Source: Pseudaminobacter salicylatoxidans (GTDB taxonomy: Bacteria; Pseudomonadota; Alphaproteobacteria; Rhizobiales; Rhizobiaceae). From it: DNA of 64,000 bases. This document shows, piece after piece, positions 18,239-30,282 of this stretch. Below the pieces are notes generated by a model that did no database searches, was not told the origin of the DNA, and saw only the letters and a program-made list of their open reading frames with translations. The stretch is from the NCBI RefSeq assembly GCF_003148475.1, contig NZ_QGGG01000012.1:62001-126000 (forward strand), written 5' to 3'. The position numbers and the translations under genes are program-made. How positions within the stretch are numbered: the first letter of the stretch is position 1; every line of letters starts with the position of its first letter.

Positions 18239-18985
18239 TCAATGCCCCGGATGCAGGGCATCGTTGAGATACATGCAAGTCAGCATTGTGAAAATGTAAG
18301 CCTGGATGACTGACATCAACAATTCCAGGCCTGTCAGGCCGACGGTCATGGCAAGCGGCAGTATCGCGCCGGCGATACCCAGTGCGCCCAGCCCACCAAG
18401 CGAAACCACAAAGCCTGCGAACACCTTCAGCGTGATGTGACCGGCCAACATGACCGCGAACAGGCGCACCGAATGACTCACCGGCCGGGATATGTAGGAG
18501 ACGACCTCGATGGGAACGAGGATGGGGGCGAGTGCCAGCGGAACGCCGGGCGGCATGAACAGGCGCAGAAAGCCGAGCCCGTTGCGCATCAGCCCATAGA
18601 TCGTGACGGTGAGAAACACCAGCATGGCGAGCGTAAAGGTGATGGCGATGTGGCTGGTGACTGTGAAGGCGTAGGGGAACATCCCGATCAGATTGGCGAC
18701 CAGCACAAACATGAACAAAGAAAAAACCAGTGGGAAGAAGCGCATTCCTTCCTCGCCGGTATTGTCGCGCAGTGTTTTGGCTATGAGCTCGAACAGTAGT
18801 TCGGCACAGGATTGCAGCCGGCCCGGCACGATCGCCCGACGCTTCGTCGCCAACAGCAGGAAGCCAGACGCAAGCGCCACGGTGAGCACCATATAGGCCG
18901 ACGAATTGGTGAAGCTGAGGTCGAATCCGCCGATCTCGACCGGTACAATCCGGGAAATCTCGAACTGTTCGATTGGTCCGGCCAT
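18239..18985 (-). CDS. atpB: Stand-alone F0 ATP synthase subunit a (AtpB-like paralogue)
   Basis: The 248-residue protein is a full-length a subunit: N-terminal [20 protein letters not shown], the [20 protein letters not shown] segment, the arginine helix [15 protein letters not shown] and the C-terminal [20 protein letters not shown] helix. The essential arginine (E. coli Arg210) is present, as are the His and Glu that replace Glu219/His245 in alphaproteobacteria and mitochondria. The residue four after the arginine, almost always Asn (Asn214), is Val. Rhizobial atpB normally sits in atpIBEF; here no other atp gene is near, so a paralogue is inferred. A guanidine-II riboswitch precedes it. 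Confidence 0.9.
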   Translation of the reverse strand: MAGPIEQFEISRIVPVEIGGFDLSFTNSSAYMVLTVALASGFLLLATKRRAIVPGRLQSCAELLFELIAKTLRDNTGEEGMRFFPLVFSLFMFVLVANLIGMFPYAFTVTSHIAITFTLAMLVFLTVTIYGLMRNGLGFLRLFMPPGVPLALAPILVPIEVVSYISRPVSHSVRLFAVMLAGHITLKVFAGFVVSLGGLGALGIAGAILPLAMTVGLTGLELLMSVIQAYIFTMLTCMYLNDALHPGH

Positions 18986-18992
18986 AGCGCGG

Positions 18993-19053
18993 CCCTCCTT
19001 TGAGTGGCCGGGCCGTCCCGGAATCGTATGCTAGCGTGAGGGTCGTCCCTCGC
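18993..19053 (-). promoter_or_regulatory. Guanidine-II (mini-ykkC) riboswitch upstream of the atpB-like gene
   Basis: On the minus strand, GAGGG-ACGA-CCCTC (19051-19038) and CCGGG-ACGG-CCCGG (19021-19008) are separated by 16 bases and followed by AAAGGAGGG and the ATG at 18985. The second hairpin and ribosome site are the same as in the gdx element and the spacing is equal, so the two elements are probably duplicates. An a-subunit gene is, to my knowledge, not a usual target of this class. Confidence 0.87.
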
Positions 19054-19066
19054 GGGGTTCCGATTA

Positions 19067-19104
19067 GCGATCGCCGTGCCCTTCGTCAATGGCAAGGCGA
19101 TCGC
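19067..19104. repeat. Long inverted repeat between carB and the riboswitch
   Basis: GCGATCGCCGTGCC (19067-19080) and GGCAAGGCGATCGC (19091-19104) pair over 14 positions with one mismatch around a 10-base loop. There is no T run, so a terminator is not obvious; it could shield or process the RNA. Confidence 0.6.
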
Positions 19105-19112
19105 AATATTGA

Positions 19113-19153
19113 CCTTTCCCCCTTGCTCCGATCTCTGGGCAAGGGGGGAAAGG
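19113..19153. terminator. GC-rich inverted repeat directly after carB
   Basis: CCTTTCCCCCTTGC and GCAAGGGGGGAAAGG form a 14-bp stem with one bulge, starting two bases beyond the carB stop codon. A T run is lacking, so it may be a processing or stabilising hairpin more than a terminator. Confidence 0.5.
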
Positions 19154-19154
19154 C

Positions 19155-22640
<3,486 letters not shown>

Positions 22641-22970
22641 GGGCAGGGGTCCATTCGTCGTTGGCTCTGCGCAAAACCCCGGCGCGGGAATGCCCGGCCG
22701 GTGGGGTGCAGAGTCTGTTGTCAGGCTAAGGGCGCCTTATAGGCAAATGCTGCCGCGCTTGTAACCCCGAAAATGCGGGAATCTTTGCGACCTTTGTGCA
22801 TGGCAGCCATGCGGGCAAGGGAGAGGGCTAAATCGCAGCTCTGCTTCGGCTGTTGGACGCTTGCAGGACGTGTGGCGAGGCTGGTGTGATTTGGGTTGCC
22901 GTTGGTGTGGGAAAGCTGCTTGCGACCTCCAAGCAGGCACTTTTATTAGGATCGCATCGCGCCAATGCGG
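22641..22970. other. Intergenic region upstream of carB
   Basis: About 330 bases between the carB start and the stop of a LysR gene. No coding frame or known RNA was recognised. It must contain the carB promoter; an imperfect GC-rich inverted repeat (CCGGCGCGGG with CCCGGCCGG) lies at about 22679-22703. Confidence 0.4.
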
Positions 22971-23882
22971 TCATTGTAGAGCACTCTCGATCGTGAACTT
23001 CCGTACTTCGTCAGTTATCCAATTTCTGAACGCGCGGACCTTTGGATCGTCCTGATTACCCGTCCGGTAGACGAGATCATATCCCCATTCGACGTCCAGC
23101 TTGGCTTGCGGGAATAAGCTCACGAGGCGGCCTGCCACGATGTCTTCGGCGACCAGCACGCTCCGCCCAAGCGCCACGCCTTCCCCTCGAATCGCGGCTT
23201 CGATGGACATGCTCCCGAGTGTGTAGCCCGGACCTCGCATCTTCGGATAAGGCAGTCCCATCGTCGAGAACCAGCGTTCCCACGTCGTGGTCATGCCGAT
23301 TTCATGGATAAGTTGGCATCCGCCCAGGTCGGCCGGAGACAAAAGCCCGCCCATGCGGTCGCGATAGTCTGGCGTACAAACGGGAGAGACGGTCTCGTTC
23401 ATGATGCGCTCGGCCGCCGCCGCGGGATATTGGCCAGCACCATAGCGCAGGGCGACATCGACATGACCGGCGGCGAAATCAATCGGGGCGTCAGCGACTT
23501 CCAGAAGGACATCGAAATCCGGATAGCGCGCCATCAGCCTGTGCAGGCGCGACGTCAGCCACTTGCTCGCGAAGGAGACGCCCGAATTCACGACAAGGCG
23601 ATTGTCGTCGTTCCGGCGGCGCACGTTTTCCGCCTCGCGCGCGAGTTCGGAAAGCAGACGGGTAACGGCACTGAAGAAGGATAAGCCCGCCTCTGTCAGC
23701 TCGATCCTGCGGGTCAGGCGGCTGAAAAGCTGAACCCCCAGGCTGCCTTCCAGCGCCTTGATCTGGCGGCTAACCGCGCCGTGGGTCAGGTGCAGTTCCT
23801 TCGCCGCCAGCGTCATACTCAGCCTTCGGCCGGTCGCCTCGAAGGCCCGGAGCGTTTGCAATGGAGGAAGTTGGTCGGACAT
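22971..23882 (-). CDS. LysR family regulator, GcvA-like
   Basis: The 303-residue protein has the LysR helix-turn-helix (LQTLRAFEATGRRLSMTLAA, then LTHGAVSRQIKALEGSLG) and an effector domain resembling the GcvA/AmpR branch (CTPDYRDRM, ALRYGAGQYP). It diverges from an EamA-family exporter gene across about 125 bases and most likely controls it. The effector is unknown. Confidence 0.9.
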   Translation of the reverse strand: MSDQLPPLQTLRAFEATGRRLSMTLAAKELHLTHGAVSRQIKALEGSLGVQLFSRLTRRIELTEAGLSFFSAVTRLLSELAREAENVRRRNDDNRLVVNSGVSFASKWLTSRLHRLMARYPDFDVLLEVADAPIDFAAGHVDVALRYGAGQYPAAAAERIMNETVSPVCTPDYRDRMGGLLSPADLGGCQLIHEIGMTTTWERWFSTMGLPYPKMRGPGYTLGSMSIEAAIRGEGVALGRSVLVAEDIVAGRLVSLFPQAKLDVEWGYDLVYRTGNQDDPKVRAFRNWITDEVRKFTIESALQ

Positions 23883-24008
23883 CGGGTTCTTATGCGTGAT
23901 GTGTCTTCACGTATCATGTGAGAACAAATGGTTTGTCGGCGGGGTTCAGCGGCCGTTAGACATGACACAGATGCACGCTTTCGCCAATCACATCAATCGA
24001 AGCAGACC

Positions 24009-24968
24009 ATGACGCAGAACGCTACCGACGCCGCAGTCGTCTCTCCTGCCGCTCTCGCTGCTCACTCGCCGTCCGCGAAGAGCATCGGCGCGATGCTATT
24101 GCTTGCGATCATGTGGGGTCTGTCGATCCCGATCACCAAGCTGGGCCTCGAAACGATCCCGCCGATAACGCTGACCGCCATACGTTTCGTTGTCGCTGTC
24201 CCTCTGTTCATGATCCTGGCGGCGGGCCGGCTTCGCGTGCCGTGGCAAGCTATCCCAAGTATCATCGCGCTCGGTGTGATGGGCATTACGCTCGGCAATG
24301 TCGCACAATCCTTCGGCGTGCGAGGCACATCGGCATCGGCCGGAACGATCATCTCGGCGACGATCCCGATCTTCATCGTGATTTTCGCGGCAATCCGCCT
24401 CAAACAGCCCGTTGCGGGGCGACAGTGGATCGGCCTGCTTGGGGCCTTCGCCGGAATTGCATTGGTGGCGGCAGGAAGCGGATCGGGCGTTGACGACTTG
24501 ACGAGAACAACAGCCACCGGCGTGGCCTGGATGCTCGTTTCGGCCGTCGCCATCGCCTTCTACTACATCTGGAGCGCTGAACTTACCGAGAAATATGGCA
24601 CCTTGCCCGTAGCCGCATGGAACGCCTTGGCTGGTCTTGTCGCAATCCTGCCTCTGGCCGGTTGGGAAATGGCGCATGAGCCCGTGCAGGTCACGATGCA
24701 GGCGATGTGGGCAATCGTCTATCTCGGCGTCATGGTGACGGTCGCGGGCCTGCTGCTGTGGCTATATCTGCTGCGAACCGTTCCGGCGCGGGTCGCGGCG
24801 AGCGTCCAGTATCTTCAGCCAGTCTTCGGGATTGCCGCCGCGTCGGCAATCTTTGGCGACCAACTCGGCCCAATGTTTGCGGCAGGCGTCATCCTGATTT
24901 TGGGCGGACTCGCTTTGGCGGTTGCCAACAAGCGACCAACTCCCGAGGAAGCAGTACCTCACGAATAA
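24009..24968 (+). CDS. EamA/DMT-family exporter
   Basis: The start ATG 24009 (MTQNATDA) is preferred to the upstream in-frame start at 23928 because the extension is polar and lies in the divergent promoter. The 319-residue protein has ten hydrophobic segments in two EamA repeats (MWGLSIPITKLGLETIPP in the first, and a second repeat from about residue 165). Members move amino acids or other metabolites out of the cell. Its likely regulator is the divergent LysR gene. Confidence 0.88.
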   Translation: MTQNATDAAVVSPAALAAHSPSAKSIGAMLLLAIMWGLSIPITKLGLETIPPITLTAIRFVVAVPLFMILAAGRLRVPWQAIPSIIALGVMGITLGNVAQSFGVRGTSASAGTIISATIPIFIVIFAAIRLKQPVAGRQWIGLLGAFAGIALVAAGSGSGVDDLTRTTATGVAWMLVSAVAIAFYYIWSAELTEKYGTLPVAAWNALAGLVAILPLAGWEMAHEPVQVTMQAMWAIVYLGVMVTVAGLLLWLYLLRTVPARVAASVQYLQPVFGIAAASAIFGDQLGPMFAAGVILILGGLALAVANKRPTPEEAVPHE

Positions 24969-25214
24969 GCCGGACGACTGCTTACCTGTGTTCCATGCCA
25001 AAAACCGCCGACCTGCTTCCCACCACATTGCTGAACTCTGGGATGTCCCAATGTCTGGTGAGATCGACAACATCCCTCTCCATTTCGGGCTTCGCCCTCG
25101 ACACCTCTCCCCAATTTCGTGAGGGCGAGGAAATGCAAGTCGCAGAAGCCGTAAGGCGAAGAACGGTTCGGTTGCGAAAATTGATCCAGCGGGCGCGCAG
25201 GTCGAGCGTTCAGA

Positions 25215-25895
25215 TCACGCCGACTTCCGCCGTCGCTCCATTTCCGCCAGTCCGCGCCGGCGTTCCAGTTCCGCCTCGCTTGGATGTTCCGCCCCGAAAT
25301 TGCCGGTCTCGACCTCGCCGGCGCGCTCGTAGGCCGCGACGATCACGCCCTTGGGCGTCACCAGGCTATCGGTCAGCTTGAGCGCTGCCGGCATGGCGCC
25401 GGTGCCGAACAACTTCTTGCCGTTGCCGAGAATGACCGGAATGACGACAAGCTGGAAGCGGTCGATCAGGTCGTGTTCCAGCAGTTCCTGAATGAGTTCG
25501 CTGGAGCCCTGGATGAGCAGGTCGGGTCCATCGTCCTGCCTGAGCTTGCGCAGTGCCGCGGGAACATCCTTGCCCAGCCATTCGCTGTTCTGCCAGGTGA
25601 GGCTTTCGGGATCATGGGTGGCGACGTATTTGGTCACGCGATCGAACATCGGGCCGATCGGATCATCCTTCACGTAGGGCCAGTGGGCGGCGAAGATGTC
25701 GTAGGTGCGGCGTCCCAGAAGCAGGTCGAACGGCTTTTCGAACAGCTTGCCCATGACGCCGAACAGTGCTTCGTCGAAATGGGGCGCGACCCAGCCTTCA
25801 TGGCGGAAGCCCCCGGTGGGGTCTTCCTGCGGGCCTCCCGGCGCCTGCATGACGCTGTCGAGGCTGACGAAAACGGCTGCTACGATCCTTCTCAT
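25215..25895 (-). CDS. Dihydrofolate reductase-family (RibD C-terminal-like) protein
   Basis: From ATG 25895 (MRRIVAAVFVSLDSVMQAPGG) the protein has 226 residues; the upstream extension is not conserved. It shows the RibD_C/DHFR fold: the N-terminal strand, GRRTYDIF, and DLLIQGSSELIQELLEHDLIDRFQL-type core (quoted in part as LIQGSSELIQELLEHDLI). Such YwjB/YyaP-type proteins reduce unknown pterin- or flavin-like substrates with NADPH. The C-terminal 40 residues are charged and not part of the domain. Confidence 0.88.
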   Translation of the reverse strand: MRRIVAAVFVSLDSVMQAPGGPQEDPTGGFRHEGWVAPHFDEALFGVMGKLFEKPFDLLLGRRTYDIFAAHWPYVKDDPIGPMFDRVTKYVATHDPESLTWQNSEWLGKDVPAALRKLRQDDGPDLLIQGSSELIQELLEHDLIDRFQLVVIPVILGNGKKLFGTGAMPAALKLTDSLVTPKGVIVAAYERAGEVETGNFGAEHPSEAELERRRGLAEMERRRKSA

Positions 25896-26048
25896 GATGT
25901 CTCTCCCGAATGGGCCGGGCGTCTTCAGGTCCGGCAATGTTTCGAGGACGCGCGCAGGCAGGCGATCCCGACATGCGCGGCTCCGGTTATTTCGTTCGCA
26001 CGGCTTATCCGGCAAGAACCGGTTTCGGTCAGGCCTCTTCCTGCCGGA

Positions 26049-27398
26049 TCAGCTCAGCAGGAAATCGTAGATCAGCTTGAGGTTCAGCAGCGCGATCACG
26101 ATGGCGATGAACATGGCGAAGGCCGTGAGCCAGCGCGGCGCCACCAGCGGCCCCATCTTGGTCTTGCTGGCGGTGAAGATGACCAGCGGGAATACCGCGA
26201 AGGAAAGCTGGAGACTGAGCACCACCTGGCTGAGGATGAGCAGGCGCGCCGTGCCGGCCTCGCCATACCAGATGGTAACGGCTGCTGCCGGTACGATGGC
26301 GATGGCGCGTGTGATGAGCCGGCGCAGCCATTGCGGCAGCCGCATGTGCAGAAAACCTTCCATGACGATCTGACCGGCAAGGGTGGCCGTGACGCTGGAA
26401 TTGATGCCGCAGCAGATCAGCGCGATGCCGAACAGCACCGGCGCGACCGAAAGGCCGAGCAGGGGGCTGAGCAGCGCATGCGCCTGCGCGATATCCTCGA
26501 CATTGGTCTGGCCGGTCCGGTGGAAGGTGGAGGCGGCGAGGATCAGGATCGAGGCGTTGATGATCAGCGCGAAGGTCAGCGCGATGGTGGAATCCCACGT
26601 GGCGAATTTCAGCGCCTCGCGCTTCTCCGGGGTGGTGTGGCCGTAGTCTCTGGTCTGCACGATGCCCGAATGCAGGTAGAGATTGTGCGGCATGACCGTC
26701 GCGCCGAGGATGCCGAGCGCCAGATACAGCATATCAGGACTGGTCAGAAGCTCGGTGGTGGGGGCAAAGCCGCGGATGACACTGCCCCAGTCGGGATCGG
26801 CCAGCGCGATCTGGATGGCGAAACAGGCGGCGATGACGGCAAGCAGCGCGATGATCATGGCTTCCACCCAGCGGAAGCCGAGCCGCTGCAGATAAAGGAT
26901 CAGGAAGACATCCAGCGCGGTGATGACGACGCCGATTTCCAGCGGAATGCCGAAGATGAGATTGAGGCCGATGGCCGTGCCGATGACCTCGGCAAGGTCG
27001 GTGGCGATGATGGCGATCTCGGCCAGGAACCAGAGAACGTAGGAAACCTGCTTGCCGTAGGCGTCGCGGCATGCCTGGGCGAGGTCCCGGCCCGAGCCGA
27101 TGGCCAGGCGTGCGCACAGCGCCTGCAGCACCACCGCCATGATGTTGGAAATCAGCGCGACGAACAGCAGCGTGTAGCCGAATTTCGACCCGCCGGCGAG
27201 CGATGTGGCCCAGTTGCCGGGGTCCATATAGCCAACGGCGACGAGATAGCCGGGGCCGATAAAAGCGATGGCCCGACGCCAGGTCGGGCCGCCTGTTCGG
27301 ACCGCTATGGAGCGATGTACATCCGATAGGGAGGCTTCGCCGCGTGGCTGGCGCCATCCATCTTCGGTTTTGGTGGCGGTCTGGCTGGAAATATCCAT
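26049..27398 (-). CDS. mntH: Nramp-family Mn2+/divalent metal transporter
   Basis: The 449-residue protein has about 11 membrane segments. The metal-site motifs are present: DPGNWATS in segment 1 (Asp and Asn ligands) and [10 protein letters not shown] in segment 6. It imports Mn2+ with protons. The box TTGCAAATCATTAGCAA just upstream fits control by the manganese-sensing Fur relative Mur of rhizobia. Confidence 0.94.
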   Translation of the reverse strand: MDISSQTATKTEDGWRQPRGEASLSDVHRSIAVRTGGPTWRRAIAFIGPGYLVAVGYMDPGNWATSLAGGSKFGYTLLFVALISNIMAVVLQALCARLAIGSGRDLAQACRDAYGKQVSYVLWFLAEIAIIATDLAEVIGTAIGLNLIFGIPLEIGVVITALDVFLILYLQRLGFRWVEAMIIALLAVIAACFAIQIALADPDWGSVIRGFAPTTELLTSPDMLYLALGILGATVMPHNLYLHSGIVQTRDYGHTTPEKREALKFATWDSTIALTFALIINASILILAASTFHRTGQTNVEDIAQAHALLSPLLGLSVAPVLFGIALICCGINSSVTATLAGQIVMEGFLHMRLPQWLRRLITRAIAIVPAAAVTIWYGEAGTARLLILSQVVLSLQLSFAVFPLVIFTASKTKMGPLVAPRWLTAFAMFIAIVIALLNLKLIYDFLLS

Positions 27399-27425
27399 TC
27401 TGCTGGCTTTGCGGATTATTCGCTA

Positions 27426-27442
27426 TTGCAAATCATTAGCAA
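27426..27442 (-). promoter_or_regulatory. Candidate Mur/Fur-type box upstream of mntH
   Basis: TTGCAAATCATTAGCAA is an imperfect palindrome (TTGC...GCAA) 28 bases before the mntH start, close to a TATATT that could be the -10. It resembles Mur-responsive sequences described in rhizobia. Confidence 0.5.
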
Positions 27443-27554
27443 TATAAATCGGGCGACATCAAGGTGAGCGCAAGGGGAGGAACGAAGATTTTTCGGTGGA
27501 ACGCGGGGTCGTGTCACGCTTTGGCGTGTTCCTATGCAGGTAAGGAGCGACACC

Positions 27555-27740
27555 ATGGGCGTGAAGGAAGCACCGACGCGGAAGGGCAAGGAAGCGGCAA
27601 AGGGCTTGCGGCAGGCGGCTGCCGGCGATGAGCGCAAGACAGAAGCCCGCAAGGGCAGCGAGATGAAGAAGGGAGCGGAGCGCTTCGAAGAACGCGCCAA
27701 AAGTTCGGACGGAAAGAGCGCCGGGACCAAGCAGCGCTGA
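27555..27740 (+). CDS. Small, highly charged hypothetical protein
   Basis: ATG 27555 follows AAGGAG at a good distance and gives 61 residues (MGVKEAPTRKGKEAAK at the start). About half the residues are Lys, Arg, Glu or Asp, with Ala and Gly making up most of the rest; no cysteines and few hydrophobics. It is probably disordered and may be a stress-associated protein. No family is recognised. Confidence 0.6.
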   Translation: MGVKEAPTRKGKEAAKGLRQAAAGDERKTEARKGSEMKKGAERFEERAKSSDGKSAGTKQR

Positions 27741-27883
27741 AACTTTGCCTGAAGAGCTGTGCAGGGCGAGCGGTTTGTGCTGGCGCTAAAAACCCTGTGA
27801 CTTGATGCAACCGTTGGAATAGATTTCGATTTGATATCAACGGCCGCTTCGGCCGGATCGTGAACGAGCACGAGGTTGCGCGC

Positions 27884-28786
27884 ATGCTGTGGAAAGGTCG
27901 CCGTCAAAGTCAGAACGTGGAAGACGAGCGGGGGGCAGGCGGTGGCTTCGGCGGCGGCATGGGGCCGGGCGGGGGCTTTCGCATCCCCATCGGTGGCGCG
28001 GCCGGCGGCGGCGGGCTGTCGGGCCTGATCATCCTGGTGGTGCTGTTCTTCGTCCTGCGCGCCTGCGGTATCGATCCGCTGGCGATCCTCGACGAGAGTG
28101 GCTCGCTCGGACCCGGTGGCGGGCAGGTCACGCAAGGCACTCAGTCCAATGACGAGATGAAGCAGTTTGTTTCCACTGTCCTGGCGGAGACCGAAGACGT
28201 CTGGAACGGGATTTTCCAGGCCAATGGCCTGAAATATGAAGAGCCGACGCTGGTGCTGTTTTCGGGCCAGACGCGTTCGGGCTGCGGCTATGCCTCGTCG
28301 GCTGCGGGGCCGTTCTATTGCCCGGAAGACCGCAAGGTCTATATCGACCTGTCCTTCTACAACCAGCTCGACCGCCAGTTCGGTGCTTCTGGCGATTTCG
28401 CGCAGGCCTATGTGCTGGCGCACGAGGTCGGCCACCATGTGCAGAACCTCATCGGCGTGCTGCCCAAATTCAACCGGATGCGGCCGTCGATGAGCGAAGC
28501 CGACGCCAATGCGATGTCGGTGCGCGTCGAATTGCAGGCCGACTGCTTTGCCGGCATCTGGGGCCATTTTACCGCGCAGAAAGGGCTGGTTGAGCAGGGC
28601 GACCTCGAAGAGGCGCTCAATGCCGCAAAGCAGATCGGCGACGATACGCTGCAGCGGCGCACGCAGGGTTATGTCGTCCCCGACAGCTTCAACCACGGTA
28701 CCTCGGCGCAGCGCATGAACTGGTTCAATCGCGGCTTCCAGAGCGGCAAGCTGCAGGATTGCGATACCTTCAACGGTGAGCCTTGA
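27884..28786 (+). CDS. ypfJ: YpfJ-type neutral zinc metallopeptidase
   Basis: ATG 27884 (MLWKGRRQSQNVEDERG) matches the usual N-terminus of the family; the GTG at 27860 adds eight residues without support. The 300-residue protein has a Gly-rich region, one membrane segment (about residues 45-65) and a zinc site HEVGHH in VLAHEVGHHVQNL (about residue 180) with a downstream glutamate in ELQADCFAG. The catalytic domain would lie outside the inner membrane. Substrates are unknown. Confidence 0.9.
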   Translation: MLWKGRRQSQNVEDERGAGGGFGGGMGPGGGFRIPIGGAAGGGGLSGLIILVVLFFVLRACGIDPLAILDESGSLGPGGGQVTQGTQSNDEMKQFVSTVLAETEDVWNGIFQANGLKYEEPTLVLFSGQTRSGCGYASSAAGPFYCPEDRKVYIDLSFYNQLDRQFGASGDFAQAYVLAHEVGHHVQNLIGVLPKFNRMRPSMSEADANAMSVRVELQADCFAGIWGHFTAQKGLVEQGDLEEALNAAKQIGDDTLQRRTQGYVVPDSFNHGTSAQRMNWFNRGFQSGKLQDCDTFNGEP

Positions 28787-28823
28787 GCGCACTGCCCGGA
28801 AGCGGGCGGAAGCCTGAACCGAC

Positions 28824-28855
28824 AAAAAAGCCGCCCCGAGAGGCGGCTTTTTTTT
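28824..28855. terminator. Bidirectional intrinsic terminator
   Basis: AAAAAAGCCGCC, loop CCGAGA, GGCGGCTTTTTTTT, between the convergent ypfJ and carA genes. Confidence 0.92.
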
Positions 28856-28882
28856 GAACTTCTGGCAGCGGCCGGAGCGATT

Positions 28883-30079
28883 TCAGGCCAGCGCCGGCTC
28901 ACCCTTGCGTGCACGAATGAGGTTGGCGAAGCGGCGGAACAGATAGTGGGAATCCTGCGGGCCGGGCGAGGCCTCGGGGTGGTGCTGCACCGAAAACACC
29001 GGGCGTCCGGTGATCGCGATGCCACAATTGGAGCCGTCGAACAACGAAATGTGAGTCTCTTCAACGCCTTCCGGCAGGGATTTGGAGTCGACCGCGAAGC
29101 CGTGATTCATCGACACGATCTCGACCTTGCCGGTCGTGTGATCCTTCACCGGATGGTTGGCGCCGTGGTGGCCCTGATGCATCTTCTCGGTCTTGCCGCC
29201 GACGGCCAGCGCCAGCATCTGGTGGCCGAGGCAGATGCCGAAGATGGGCAGGTCGGTCTTGAGCAGGTCCTGGATCACCGGCACGGCATATTCGCCGGTG
29301 GCAGCCGGATCGCCGGGGCCGTTGGATAGGAAAACGCCGTCCGGCTTCATGGCGAGGATGTCTTCGGCGCTGGTGCTGGCCGGCACGACCGTGACCTTGG
29401 CGCCCAGGCCGGCAATGAGGCGCAGGATGCTGCGCTTCACGCCATAATCCACGGCCACCACATGCATGGACGGCGCGTCCTGCTCGCCATAGCCTTCGTT
29501 CCAAACCCAAGGGGTCTCCTTCCAGACCGAGGACTGGCCCGAGGTGACTTCACCAGCCAGATCGAGACCGACCAGTCCCGACCACGCTGCAGCGCGCGCC
29601 TTGAGGTCTTCCAGATCGAACTTGCCATCGGACGCGTGCGCGATAACGGCGTTGGCTGCACCCTTCTGGCGGATCAGAGCGGTGAGGGCGCGCGTGTCGA
29701 TGCCCGAGATGGCGACGACGCCGCGCCGCTTCAGCCATTGGTCGAGGTCGCCGGCGGCGCGGTAGTTTGACGGGTTGGTCACGTCGGCCTTGAGCACCAC
29801 GCCGACCGCGCCATTGCGGGCGGCCGGGTTCAGATCTTCGCTGTCTTCGTCGTTGGTGCCGATATTGCCGATATGCGGGAAGGTGAAGGTGATGATCTGA
29901 CCGGCATAGGACGGATCGGTGAGGATTTCCTGATAGCCGGTCAGAGCGGTGTTGAAGCACACTTCGCCGACCGCGCTGCCGGTGGCGCCGAGGCCGCGGC
30001 CCTCGATGACCGTCCCGTCGGCCAGAACCAGTATTGCGGTCGGCACTTCGGTTGCCCAGGGGGCGGTATTGGTGGCCAT
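28883..30079 (-). CDS. carA: Carbamoyl-phosphate synthase small subunit
   Basis: The 398-residue glutamine amidotransferase subunit supplies ammonia to CarB. The N-terminal CPSase domain contains GEVCFNTALTGYQEILTDPS; the C-terminal class I amidotransferase has the nucleophile in GICLGHQMLALA (cysteine near residue 282) and the His-Glu pair in VQHHPEASPGP. It is separate from carB but on the same strand. A predicted promoter and an attenuator-like hairpin lie in its roughly 170-base leader. Confidence 0.97.
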   Translation of the reverse strand: MATNTAPWATEVPTAILVLADGTVIEGRGLGATGSAVGEVCFNTALTGYQEILTDPSYAGQIITFTFPHIGNIGTNDEDSEDLNPAARNGAVGVVLKADVTNPSNYRAAGDLDQWLKRRGVVAISGIDTRALTALIRQKGAANAVIAHASDGKFDLEDLKARAAAWSGLVGLDLAGEVTSGQSSVWKETPWVWNEGYGEQDAPSMHVVAVDYGVKRSILRLIAGLGAKVTVVPASTSAEDILAMKPDGVFLSNGPGDPAATGEYAVPVIQDLLKTDLPIFGICLGHQMLALAVGGKTEKMHQGHHGANHPVKDHTTGKVEIVSMNHGFAVDSKSLPEGVEETHISLFDGSNCGIAITGRPVFSVQHHPEASPGPQDSHYLFRRFANLIRARKGEPALA

Positions 30080-30186
30080 CTCGGCTACTCCATCTGCTAT
30101 CTTGTTGCGGCAGGCTTCGTCAGCGGGCGGGCGGCATGCGGCTGTTGCCAGGCGGAGCTATCCGAAGGCGAGCGCGCAGCACAAAA

Positions 30187-30221
30187 CACGGGGTGCAGCG
30201 CATTCGCGCAAAATCCCCGTG
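30187..30221 (-). promoter_or_regulatory. Attenuator-like hairpin in the carA leader
   Basis: On the minus strand CACGGGG and CCCCGTG enclose a 21-base loop that holds a smaller GCGCGAATGCGC-type stem, followed by TTTTGTG. It lies about 25 bases after the predicted start site and 108 before carA. A short leader frame starts at the ATG complementary to 30241-30243 and runs through the hairpin (41 residues, several Arg). Attenuation is an inference. Confidence 0.45.
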
Positions 30222-30253
30222 CATACCCATAAACAAGTCCATGCAAGGCACGG

Positions 30254-30282
30254 ACAATAGGCGAAGGGCCGCACAGGGTCAA
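30254..30282 (-). promoter_or_regulatory. Predicted sigma-70 promoter of carA
   Basis: TTGACC (30282-30277) and TATTGT (30259-30254) lie 17 bases apart on the minus strand. Start of transcription would be near 30247, about 168 bases before the carA ATG. Confidence 0.65.
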
